Shown in pieces: positions 9,772-17,992 of a stretch of DNA of 24,889 nucleotides. This DNA comes from Russula earlei (taxonomy: Eukaryota; Basidiomycota; Agaricomycetes; Russulales; Russulaceae). Each line of letters opens with the position of its first letter. Position 1 is the first letter of the stretch. Under the pieces are notes generated by a model that worked only from the letters and a program-made list of their open reading frames with translations, was not told the origin of the DNA and did no database searches. The stretch spans positions 1 to 24,889 of the forward strand of contig JAGFNK010000702.1 in the NCBI GenBank assembly GCA_025769875.1, given 5' to 3'. Position numbers and translations under genes: made by a program.

Positions 9772-9895
9772 ACAAGGCGAGAGCGTGAATACGAGGAATG
9801 CTTGTGTGAGTGCAAGGTGTCTGGCGATGCTCCTCCTGATGGCAGTGGTGGCTGTGATGGACCGGACCTGGACAACGGCAGTTGGTTCATGGCGG

Positions 9896-10716
9896 TGGGG
9901 GGTGTTTTGAGATGAGTCGTTCGTGTGTGAGTGACAGAGGTGAGTGCGTCATACAGTCCATGCAAAGCAGCGTGATGACGCGAGGACCGGAGACGTCGAA
10001 AGGTGGTCGACGAGGGGCGAGAGATGATGAAAAGGAGTCGACAGCAGTGAAAAGAAAGTAGCGCGCGGATCGATATGCTAGAGTTCCTGAGACTGGATGA
10101 GGGCAGAGAGGACAGTAGAGGACAGTGAGAAAAAATGAACTTGAGGCAGGCTAGGAGAAGGCTGCTGAGAACTACTTGCACTCAAGAGAAGTAGCTAAGG
10201 AGAATAAAAATACAAGAGGAAAAGTAAAGGAGAAAGGAGAGGGGCATAAAAGATATTCGAGAGTGAGCGAGACTGAAACACGAAGACAAGACAAAGAGGA
10301 ATCGAGCTCGCACCCACGACATCACTGCATACTACCTAAACCTACAACCGATCTTGAGGACAGAGAACGTGGCGAGGGAGGCATTGGCGAGGCGCGATAA
10401 GGGCTGCGAGCCCTCGCGTGCGGCAGTGATGACGTTGAGGTGAGTGTGACGTGGCGCGGGTCTTGAGGAAAGGATCGCGGACAGGCGGTGACGGAGACGC
10501 GGAACCGAGCGCGTGGCCCGCGGTGCGTGATCCGAAGCCAGCCAGGAAGAAACGTCTGACAGGGAATGACGAGGCATGCAAGAGGAAAGGATTGGGGGGG
10601 GGGCGAGGAGTCCGGTGACCAGCACGAGGCGGATGGACAAGACGAATGAAAGGAGAGACTGCAAGGAGGGCGATGAGATGGCTGGTGACAGCCGAATACC
10701 AACTGTTTGGCCGACA
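9896..10716. mobile_element. Possible second solo LTR
   Basis: The block starts TGGGGGGTGTTTTGAG, ends GGCCGACA, and is flanked by GGCGG at 9891-9895 and 10717-10721. It contains purine-rich sequence and a CATAAAAG box on the plus strand at about 10246. Stretches such as GTCGACGAGGGGCGAG near 10006 echo parts of the 5380-6648 block (GTCGACGACGGGCGAG near 6202), so the two may be distant relatives. No pol is attached. GC-rich 5-mers can match by chance, so this is weaker than the first LTR call. Orientation is not settled. Confidence 0.4.
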
Positions 10717-10747
10717 GGCGGCTTGACGCGCTTAACGTCGGCCACGA

Positions 10748-11317
10748 CTACATACAAGTGATACACGTTCGGAGAGCTGACATTTTAATACTTGTCGTGA
10801 ATGATAAAGCAAGTCGTCTCTTCGTCCGAGGCAACGCGACAGTAACGTCCTTCGACACGTCGGCGATCTGGACTTCGTCCGCTCCCCACAGGATGTAACA
10901 CGCCTCCTTCCAACTTTTCCCCACTGGCTTCCTAACCAGACGAGTGTCGATCGAATAGACGGCTTCGCCTTGGCCGTCCCAATAAAATGCAAACTTGGTG
11001 AAGTTGTGACTGAATGAGATCAAATAGCGCGTGATGCCTTCGTTGTTCGTAGCGGTGCCGCCGACGGTTGACGGAGCGCCTACGTTGCTTCCATGGGTGA
11101 AGAGGTAGAGACGACCGGGGCCCGGGTGGTGGTAACATTCACGGATTTGCCTCCGACAAAAATCATGGTGGATCTGTATGTGGGACGATCTGTTCCGCGC
11201 CAAAGAAGATGAAAGATGAGCATTTCCCTTACCAGGTGCTTCAAGGTCGGGTCGTTTAGCGTGAGAATGATATGTGTACAAGATTGTTGCTCCTACAAGA
11301 CTACGGTTTATATACAA
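10748..11317 (-). CDS. Hypothetical protein, possibly partial
   Basis: The 189-codon minus-strand frame has a coding-like middle: GRLYLFTHGSNVGAPS, YLISFSHNFTKFAFYWDGQG, AVYSIDTRLVRKPVGKSW and EACYILWGADEVQIADVSKD, the alternation of aromatic and charged residues expected of a beta-rich fold. The first 60 residues are poorer. A GTAAGG donor near 11232 and an ACATACAG acceptor near 11174 could remove part of them, but that junction would change the frame, so the true 5' end is uncertain. No family is recognised. It lies directly beside the second LTR-like block and may be truncated by it. Confidence 0.4.
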   Translation of the reverse strand: MYINRSLVGATILYTYHSHAKRPDLEAPGKGNAHLSSSLARNRSSHIQIHHDFCRRQIRECYHHPGPGRLYLFTHGSNVGAPSTVGGTATNNEGITRYLISFSHNFTKFAFYWDGQGEAVYSIDTRLVRKPVGKSWKEACYILWGADEVQIADVSKDVTVALPRTKRRLALSFTTSIKMSALRTCITCM

Positions 11318-12073
11318 CAGATCTGCTTCTGGGACATTCTAGAAAAGCCGTCATCTGATTGCGAGCCAGAAAGATTTCGAGAATTCTTTCCTCTCGGCCT
11401 CTGCCTTTGCGCCCACGTGCAGGCGGTATTACCGCCGTCCGGATAGGCTAGACGTCCCGGTGCGACGCCATCCGGTCACAGTGCCTTGGGTCTCGTCGAT
11501 ATGTTGGAGATTGCCCAGCCGAATGGCGAGTTGCGCTGCCTCGAGGTGCGAAGCGGAGTCGACATGTAGTGATCTCACCAATCTAGTCTGTGCCACGTAT
11601 AATAAATACATCCCCAATGGGGATCCCCCCTACAAAGCTTGGGCGCTGTCACGTACTTCTCACCCCTCGCCGGTGTCCATGTATCGACCATGCAGCTTGG
11701 TGCGATGATCATTGGTGATAAGTGGCAAGATCTTGGGCTTGATAAGTTCTCTTTCATCCGCCAATTGAACCGTGAAAAGGTAGGTGGCTTATGTAAGCGT
11801 AGGCAGGGTAAGCCCAGGGCTATCCCTCATTGGCTAACAGGCAACCACCCCAAGAATACTCCAGCAATCAATGTCAGTGCTGGTGCTTATGTTAGCCACT
11901 TGAGGCGAGGTATTGGTTGACATGGATAAGGCTCACCCTCACCATGAACTGACCTACCTCTCCCCCCAAACTCATGTTTCCATAAAAGGAAATTCTTACA
12001 AATCTTATGCATGTACTATACCATGTTGAGAGTGAGAATAAATATTGAAAACAAACCTCTTTGAAACTACAAC
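11318..12073. other. Unassigned stretch
   Basis: A plus frame at about 11639-11920 (GAVTYFSPLAGVHVSTMQLG then LDKFSFIRQLNREK) is followed by a GTAGGT donor and a GGCTAACAG acceptor near 11840, so a small exon is conceivable, but downstream frames close quickly. A GGCGGT-ATT-ACCGCC inverted repeat lies at about 11423-11437. Base composition shifts from GC-rich to AT-rich at about 11.95 kb, the start of the element-dense block. Confidence 0.3.
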
Positions 12074-12577
12074 ATAGATAGCCAAGGACTTTATGAATGC
12101 AGAAGACCTGTTCCATGCTTTACATGTTCAATTCAAAGCCAGTGCACTTGTCAACTTCCATGGCACCTACCAATTGAAGAAGATGATCTCATAGAACCAA
12201 AAGAACATACACACATACTTGCTGAGGAACTCTGGAAGGTTACTGGTTACAGGTTTACATGAGTTACTTTACTGAAGCATCATGAAAAGCAGACTTACCA
12301 ACTTGAAAGTGTTCATGACAATCAACCATTGAAAGGAGAGGAGGCCATTGTAAGTCTTTGCCTTTTAGTGATGGATTGGATGATCAAGAATTACTATAAA
12401 AGGCAATCGTGTCAGCAAGACAATTGGTTTCAGAACTCATTGTTAAACAATTTAGTTCAAGAGTGAGGGGAGGCTTGGAGACAAGTTGATAGATGTCTAA
12501 GATGGTGGGCAAGGAGGAGAATCCAGAGCAGTACCAGATATCAAAGAGGTATGATTACTGGTAGCATGGAGAAGTAA
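12074..12577 (+). pseudogene. Decayed Cys-rich ORF of unknown family
   Basis: A single plus frame runs through two TGA stops (12260 and 12464) to a TAA at 12575. It begins with a cysteine cluster (GLYECRRPVPCFTC, then QCTCQLPWHLP), continues IEEDDLIEPKEHTHILAEEL and QTYQLESVHDNQPLKGEEA, then a hydrophobic EAIVSLCLLVMDWMIKNYY, and ends with a Trp/Arg-rich piece. The steady amino-acid character across both stops suggests a real protein with CGA-to-TGA type changes. It lies just left of the copia element and of the LTR that element split, so it may be part of an older transposon. Confidence 0.45.
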
Positions 12578-12755
12578 TATAGAGAAGAAGCTGTTGAGAT
12601 TATCATCAATCAGGTGTGTTACCACCCTGGGATGTTGTGATGTAATCACAGCCCAAACACATTGACACATTGGTTACATGGACCAGGCAACACTGGGCTC
12701 AGGTGTGTTGTTGTGCTGGATCACATGGACTGGCTCAGCTCATATGCTGAGATCT

Positions 12756-12760
12756 GTGTT
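12756..12760. repeat. Target-site duplication GTGTT (left)
   Basis: GTGTT abuts the left LTR and is repeated at 16121-16125 directly after the right LTR. Confidence 0.9.
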
Positions 12761-13018
12761 TGTAGTGAATGCTCAGTCTTATTGTAGAAGACTATATTAA
12801 AGAGTGTCCTAACCTGTAGCAAATGCTAAAGGAGTAAAGTAATTAGTTACATGTGTGAAGTAAATGAGTGTGTGAGTGACCTCAGTCTTATTGTAGAAGA
12901 CTGAGGGATGAGAAAATTCCATAAAACAAACTATATACATTTCTGCTTGTTTGTCACATGCCATGTGAGCACATGACTGACTCATCATGCTGTGGCTGGC
13001 CAACCACAACACAACACA
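12761..13018 (-). repeat. copia 3' LTR
   Basis: It begins TGTAGTGAATGC on the plus strand and ends CACAACACAACACA. The match to 15873-16120 is about 93% over most of its length. It contains a perfect 10-bp-arm hairpin at 12880-12906. Confidence 0.93.
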
Positions 13019-13025
13019 CCCCCTC
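13019..13025 (-). promoter_or_regulatory. Polypurine tract of the copia element
   Basis: On the minus strand GAGGGGG directly precedes the TGTGTTG start of the 3' LTR, as expected for the plus-strand primer in reverse transcription. It overlaps the pol stop codon TGA. Confidence 0.75.
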
Positions 13026-14999
13026 AGCCTGCATGGCAAAGTCCCATCTTACTGGAGAACTGTTCATACTTTTCTTGAGCAAGTCCTTTGGTCAAAACAT
13101 CAGCAGTTTGGTCCTCAGTGGGGATGTACTGAAGGCAAAGCTCCTTGCTTTTGACTTTGTGCTGCAAAAATGATGTCAGACTTCAATATGCTTGGTCCTG
13201 TCATGAAACTTGGGGTTGCATGCAATGGCTATTGCAGACTGGTTGTCCACATGAAGAGTGGTTGGAGAGTGAAGGCTTGTCCCTAGTTCACTCAGCAAGC
13301 ATCTGAGCCACACTAACTCTTTTGTAGTGTGCATGGCAGTGATATACTCAGCTTCAGTGCTTGAAAGAGCAACTGAGCTTTGTTTTTTCAAACTCCAGCT
13401 AATTGCTCCTCCTCCCAGCATGAATACCAAGCCTGATGTGGATTTGTGGTCATTCACATCACTGGCCCAGTCCATGTTGATGAAACCATGCAAAATGGTG
13501 CCACCAGGGACTCCTCGTTGAAAGATGAGCTGATGGCTGCTGGTGGCCTGGAGGTATCGGAACACACAATCAAGTGTGCACTGGTGTTCAGTGCCTGGGT
13601 TCACAGCATGTTGGCCAAGGGCTGCCACAGTGTATGCAAGATCAGGATGTGTACCAAGCATTGGGTACATAAGTGCACCAATAGCACTTTGGTAGGTTTT
13701 AGCATAGATCTCAGGCGAGGTGAGCTTCATTAGTGCTTGTTCACAAGTGTTGGTGTGCTGATGGGGCACATGTCAGCTTTGCCATACTTCTCTAGGATTT
13801 CATTGATATATTTTTTCTTGAAAGAGGGCCATTCAACCAGCATTGCAATTCTGCATGATTTGCATGCCCAAGATCCAGGAGATGTCACCAAGGTCAGTCA
13901 TCTCATAGTGCTGTTTTAGGGCTGATTTATCTTTGTTGATGGTTTCCATAGATTTAGATGCCATTATGATATCATCAACATATAAGGTGATGATGGAGAG
14001 GTCTCCATCATGTGTGTGCATGAAGATGGCATGATCAGCCTCTGTGCGTTGGTAACCCATGGAGCCAATGTCTTCATACCAGACATGGCTGCCTTGTTTG
14101 GTGCCATACAGGGCTTTTGATGAGGTGCAATACATGCCTTTGGGGATGTCGAACCAGGTGGGGGTTCCATAAATATTTCTTCTTTTAGTCCCCATTGAGG
14201 TATGCTGATTTAATGTCCATCTGGTGGACTTCTAGGTCACATTCAGCAGCAAGAGCAAGTTACAGCAGTATGAAGGGAGGCAAATTTTGCAATGGGCACA
14301 AAACATTTCATCATAGTCAATCCCTTGACTTGTGTGAAGCCTGCACTACAACGCAGGCCCTTATATTTTTGGGGTGGAGCCAATTGGGCCCCCTGCTTGA
14401 TGTGGAAGACCCATTTGCTTCCAACAACCTTGTGGTCTTTGGGACATGGGGGCAATTTCATATACACCCATGTGCATGAATGAGTGTCTTTCTTCCTCAC
14501 AAGCCACTTCCCACTTGGCGGTGTCCGGATGTGCCATGGCCTGAGCATAGGTGGCATGGGTCATTCATGGTGATGTCTAGGGTTGCATTGGTGTGTTCTG
14601 TAGGATGCTTTCATGAGCCATATGAGGTCATGAAGTAGCATGGATCATCATCATGAATTGGTGCATGGAGTGTGCATTTCAGATGGGAAGAGATAGGCTC
14701 AGGTGGAGCCAGGGGTTGTATGGTAAGTGTTCCTTTGACTTTGCTTTCACATTCTGATGGAGCTTTGGACAGGGGGAGTTCCAGTTTGCAGGGTAATAAT
14801 AGGTTCATCTGCTGTGTCCATGTCATCTGTGTCATCAGTTTGGATGATAACACGTTCAAAGGATTTGACTGGGCCCCCTTCATCAAAGATTATGTTGTGT
14901 GACTCCAGGAAGCAGTGTGAAGGTCGATGGATCAGATGGTAAGCTTTGTGGTTTTGGGCATACCCAAGGAATGTGCACACTAAAGATCTGCCTGTGATC
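13024..14999 (-). pseudogene. copia Pol remnant (integrase tail, RT, RNase H)
   Basis: In order on the minus strand: integrase C-terminal motif RSLVCTFLGYAQNHKAYHL with SHNIIFDEG at about 14990-14860; RT start with TYAQAMAHPDTAKWEVACEE and KVVGSKWVFHIK at about 14560-14430; the first catalytic Asp region LEVHQMDIKSAYLNG at about 14260-14215; KALYGTKQGSHVWYEDI and the catalytic LYVDDIIMAS at about 14120-13960; then copia RNase H with KSTSGLVFMLGGG, VALSSTEAEYI, HVDNQSAIA and FHDRTKHIEV at about 13480-13178. A TGA directly after that motif (13176) looks like a CGA-to-TGA change, because the frame continues as HHFLQHKVKSKELC to the true end at 13024. Several frameshifts break RT. Not functional. 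Confidence 0.95.
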
Positions 15000-15792
15000 T
15001 TTTCATTCTGCTGCTATCTAATTCACACATACTGTGTCTATCTTCAACAGAGGTTGCTGCAGCAGTGGAGGCAGATGTGGCTGCCTTTGCTTGCTCCTTC
15101 TTCAATTTCTGGCATTCCTTCACATCATGGCCAGGGATATTGCAGTGCGTGCAAAGTTTAGTCTTATCCTTTTGCTTATTTTTTCCTTTGCTTTCTTAGC
15201 AGCTTTGGCAAAGAATGTGGTGGCACTTGTTCCAGAAGCATTCACTTGGCATTGCTCTTCATTGATGATTTGGGATTTGATGAAATCAGTGGAGATTTTA
15301 CTGACTGTGGCAAGTGTTCATGAGCAATGGAACAGCCTGTTGAGTTGGGGTTCAATGGGTTCATCCTTGGACAGTGTGCCTCAGAATAACTCCTCTATGA
15401 GGTGAGTGATGCTTTGTTCACCAGTGCCTTCATAGCGGGCTGACAGCTTGTCCCAGCATTCTTTGGCTGTTTTGGCATCAAGGACAGAGTTCAGGGGCAC
15501 ATTTTTTAGCGTTAGGCATATTTGAGTGTGTGCCTCACAGTCTCAGTAAAGCCAGTCTTTGGAGCCAGTGGGGTCACTGCTTGGGTTGGGTTGGTGTAGG
15601 TCCCATCAACTACTGTCCAGAGTTCTCGAGTTTTGAGAACTGTTTGGATGCAGAACTTCCAGAACTGGAACTTGGTCCCTTTGTCATTGAGGAAAGGCAC
15701 ATCACAGCAGCATGAGTTGGCCTTTGAGGTAGTTTTCACAGCTCCTGCAGAAGGGCATTTCCGCTGTTTGGAAGGGATGTACTGGTACTCAT
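14980..15792 (-). pseudogene. copia Gag remnant with intact zinc knuckle
   Basis: The start is probably ATG 15792 (MSTSTSLPNSGNALLQEL), followed by a frame change to FLNDKGTKFQFWKFCIQTVL and LWTVVDGT, the conserved N-terminal Gag segment of copia elements. The middle has AKECWDKLSARYEGTGEQSI and HLIEELF with a TGA, then another stop before TLATVSKISTDFIKSQIINE. The CX2CX4HX4C nucleic-acid-binding knuckle, CTHCNIPGHDVKEC, is intact at 15112-15153. The frame ends at 14980, where the deletion joins it to the integrase tail in another frame. Confidence 0.93.
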
Positions 15793-15856
15793 CTGCTATG
15801 ATGTTTTGTTCTTAGTTTTGGTGTGTTTAGATGTTGACTTGTTTTGTCTAGAGACA

Positions 15857-15872
15857 CTCAGGTCTCATAATC
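15857..15872 (-). promoter_or_regulatory. Primer binding site like a half elongator tRNA-Met
   Basis: Directly inside the 5' LTR (ending ...CTACA on the minus strand), the element reads GATTATGAGACCTGAG. Its complement, CTCAGGTCTCATAATC, resembles the anticodon arm of eukaryotic elongator tRNA-Met (CUCAUAA loop), so the primer would be a tRNA fragment cut in or just after the anticodon loop, as described for Drosophila copia with initiator tRNA-Met. Confidence 0.6.
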
Positions 15873-16120
15873 TGTAGCAAATGCTCAGTCTTATTGTAGA
15901 AGACTATATTAAAGAGTGTTCTAACCTGTAGCAAATGCTAAAGGAGTAATTAGTTACGTGTGTGAAGTAAATGAGTGTGTGACTGACCTCAGTCTTATTG
16001 TAGAAGACTGAGGGATGAGAAAATTCCATAAAACAAACTATATACATTTCTGCTTGTTTGTCATGCACCACATGAGTACATGACTGACTCATCATGCTGT
16101 GGCTGGCCATAACTCCAACA
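15873..16120 (-). repeat. copia 5' LTR
   Basis: It starts TGTAGCAAATGC and ends AACTCCAACA on the plus strand. It carries the same 27-base hairpin as the other LTR (15987-16013). Confidence 0.93.
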
Positions 16121-16125
16121 GTGTT
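16121..16125. repeat. Target-site duplication GTGTT (right)
   Basis: Matches 12756-12760. Four of these five bases are also the first bases of the next LTR (TGTTAGC). Confidence 0.9.
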
Positions 16126-16470
16126 AGCTACAATGATAAGTTAATTGATGACAATCAGTAGTTAATAACAACTGATCCTTGTATGATCCTTGTTACTGAT
16201 TGATGGTAGCTACTTACAGTTTACTTAGGGATGTTCTGGAGTACTTAAGAGTGTTGCATTTTGATAGATCACTTCAGTCTTGTCTTACACAATACTGAAG
16301 TGAGTACTTACTGTTTCCTATCGTATCTATCATATCTAATCACACATTGTAGATACCTTTTTATAAGTACAACATATTCTACAGTCTTGTCTTACACAAA
16401 CTGAAATATCTTTTGATAGATCCTAAGGATCTTATCGTTATCACATAACCTGCACCCTCCTTCTTCTACA
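16122..16470 (+). mobile_element. Second copia-type LTR, plus orientation
   Basis: The 349-bp block starts TGTTAGCTACAATG and ends CTTCTTCTACA. It has a TATA-like TTTTTATAAGTA about 240 bp in and an 18-bp internal direct repeat (CAGTCTTGTCTTACACAA at 16275-16292 and 16382-16399). A primer-site-like sequence follows its CA directly. No second LTR copy is in the window, so the call rests on ends, TATA position and primer site. Together with that site it is a 5' LTR of a different copia family, cut off by later rearrangement. Confidence 0.6.
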
Positions 16471-16484
16471 GGTTATGGGCCCTG
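16471..16484 (+). promoter_or_regulatory. Primer binding site like a half initiator tRNA-Met
   Basis: GGTTATGGGCCCTG directly follows the LTR. Its complement CAGGGCCCATAACC matches the anticodon arm of eukaryotic initiator tRNA-Met (loop with CAUAA flanked by GGG and CC). Copia-group elements prime from such a cleaved tRNA. Confidence 0.6.
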
Positions 16485-17256
16485 GCCTGATCTAAAGTCC
16501 AAAGTTGAAGATCAACATACAAGCTCATCATTTTCCCTCAATATATATCTCCCTTATTCAAGAGCCTCTGTTAATCAGAATGACACCCTACTCTCTTGGT
16601 CCCTGGAGCTGAAGGATTGACATGTGTGCATGTTTATCACACATCAGGGGTACTGATTTTAATCTTCATTGATCTGGCAACAACTGCTCTGTTAGCCTGG
16701 GTTGGCAATTCATGCAATTACCTAATGTTTACACACAGCACCCTTGCATATATGTTTACATTCCCTCCTTGATCTTAATCACTTGCTTGATCATCTTGCT
16801 TACTGGCCATTACCTCACATCATGAATAATTATCACATGTCACATTACCAACCTATGATAGCCCTCTGGCAACACCACTTGCACTTGGGACACTGAGGAA
16901 GAGTTTCTATTTTAGGCATGCTCTTGAAATATACATTCAGAAAGGTCACATTGGCTGTAACAAAAATGACATCAAATTGTTTACTTCCAAGCTCAAGCAG
17001 GAGGAACACAAATGCACATATGGTGGTGTTGGATCAAATGTCAGCACTCATATTCATTTAGTCCCCTGTTCCTTCTCCACCTCCTTCTCCATCCTCTGCT
17101 CCTCCAAGCCCTCCTTATCCACATGCTCCATGTGCCCAAGTAAATCCAGAAGATCCCTTGCCTATAAGTTTCTATTCTTTAAAAGGAAATATATATACTT
17201 AATATATATTATAGCATCCAAATATGGGCTGACCTTAGCTGCCACCCCCTCAAGCC
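16485..17256 (+). other. AT-rich remnant between the LTR and the Helitron piece
   Basis: No intact gene. A plus frame ending at about 17200 keeps protein-like content through one TAG (17060): MTSNCLLPSSSRRNTNAHM, then SPPPSPSSAPPSPPYPHAP and VNPEDPLPISFYSLKGN. It leads toward the Helitron fragment and may be the degraded N-terminal part of that protein, or leader sequence of the copia-type element. Confidence 0.4.
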
Positions 17257-17751
17257 ATGCCAATTGCACAATGTCCTTTTGATCCTACAAGGGCCATTCA
17301 TGATCTTAAGGACTTGACCATCCAATACTCTTTCTGCAAGGCACTCCATTGGCTAGGTGAGCACCTTACCAACTCATCTAAAAGGACCCCCAAGTTTGGC
17401 ATGTGTTGCTTGAGTGGCAAGATTGCCCTTCCTGCTCTTCATCCATGTCCCCCTGAGCTTTACAACCTCCTCACTGGCCAAGATCCCACTTCTAAAGCAT
17501 TTTGCCTTCATATTCTCTCTTATAATACTGCTTTGGCCTTTACCTCAGTGGGAAGACAAGTGGATCATTCTGTTAATCAAGGACAAGGGCCTTGGGTCTT
17601 TGAGCTTCATGGGGAACTCATTCACAGAATTGGGTCTCTTTTGCCACCAGAGGGACCTGATGCTGCTGCCCCTTCTTATGATCAACTCTACATTTATGAC
17701 TCTGACTGTTATGAATTGCTCCTTGCCCCCCTTAGCACCTTACCACCATGA
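17257..17751 (+). pseudogene. Truncated Helitron helicase-like (Rep) domain
   Basis: The 164-codon frame carries the conserved start of fungal Helitron Rep/helicase proteins: CKALHWLGEHLTNSSKRTPK, FGMCCLSGKIALPALHPCPP, ELYNLLTGQDPTSKAF, YNTALAFTSVGRQVDHSVNQ, WVFELHGELIHRIGSLLPPE and YDQLYIYDSD. In full-length Helitrons this leads into the two-His HUH rolling-circle nuclease and then a Pif1-type helicase; both are missing. The frame stops soon after IYDSD and is followed by unrelated sequence, including a short frame from 17748 (SYDDYLYPQWNDQVVIITPR). No CTRR end or 3' hairpin was seen. A relic, not an active element. Confidence 0.85.
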
Positions 17752-17992
17752 TGTCATATGATGACTACCTTTACCCTCAATGGAATGACCAAGTTGTCAT
17801 CATCACCCCAAGGCCTCATCCACATGCTCCATCATCCCGTGCACCTCCATTCTCGCAACCATGAAATGTCCTTGCTGCTGGCATTAATTAAATTTGGCAG
17901 GATGGTCGTTTCTTTTTGCAAGAAATGTAATGATATTTCATAAGTAGAATCCTCATGTAAGATATGAAAGCCGACAGAAATGTCATCTCGGC
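17752..17992. other. 3' flank of the NLR gene
   Basis: This short stretch holds the tail of the Helitron relic and then the downstream side of the minus-strand NLR gene. No terminator or polyadenylation motif stands out. Confidence 0.4.

Larger units (their letters stand above)
12761..16120 (-). mobile_element. Ty1/copia LTR retrotransposon, internally deleted
   Basis: The element is 3,360 bp, bounded by related LTRs (258 and 248 bp) and a GTGTT duplication, with coding on the minus strand in copia order: Gag, (protease and integrase core missing), integrase tail, reverse transcriptase, RNase H. A typical copia element is about 5 kb. Gag zinc knuckle and integrase tail are only about 110 bp apart, so roughly 1.3-1.6 kb has been lost. 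Stops and frameshifts occur in Gag and Pol, and the two LTRs differ by roughly 15-20 changes, so the insertion is not recent and cannot encode working proteins. Confidence 0.96.

Noticed and set aside
9455..9910. Plus-strand ORF with a hydrophobic stretch that could be a membrane segment
   Set aside because: It overlaps the Arg/Ser-rich frame, which has more ordered content; the hydrophobic run is the alternate-frame reading of Gly/Arg codons.
10594..10603. Run of ten G as a possible G-quadruplex regulator
   Set aside because: A single homopolymer inside a decayed LTR-like block; no set of spaced G-tracts.
13176..16110. Plus-strand frames across the copia element (for example 15034-15405)
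   Set aside because: All recognisable copia motifs are on the minus strand; the plus frames are shadows.
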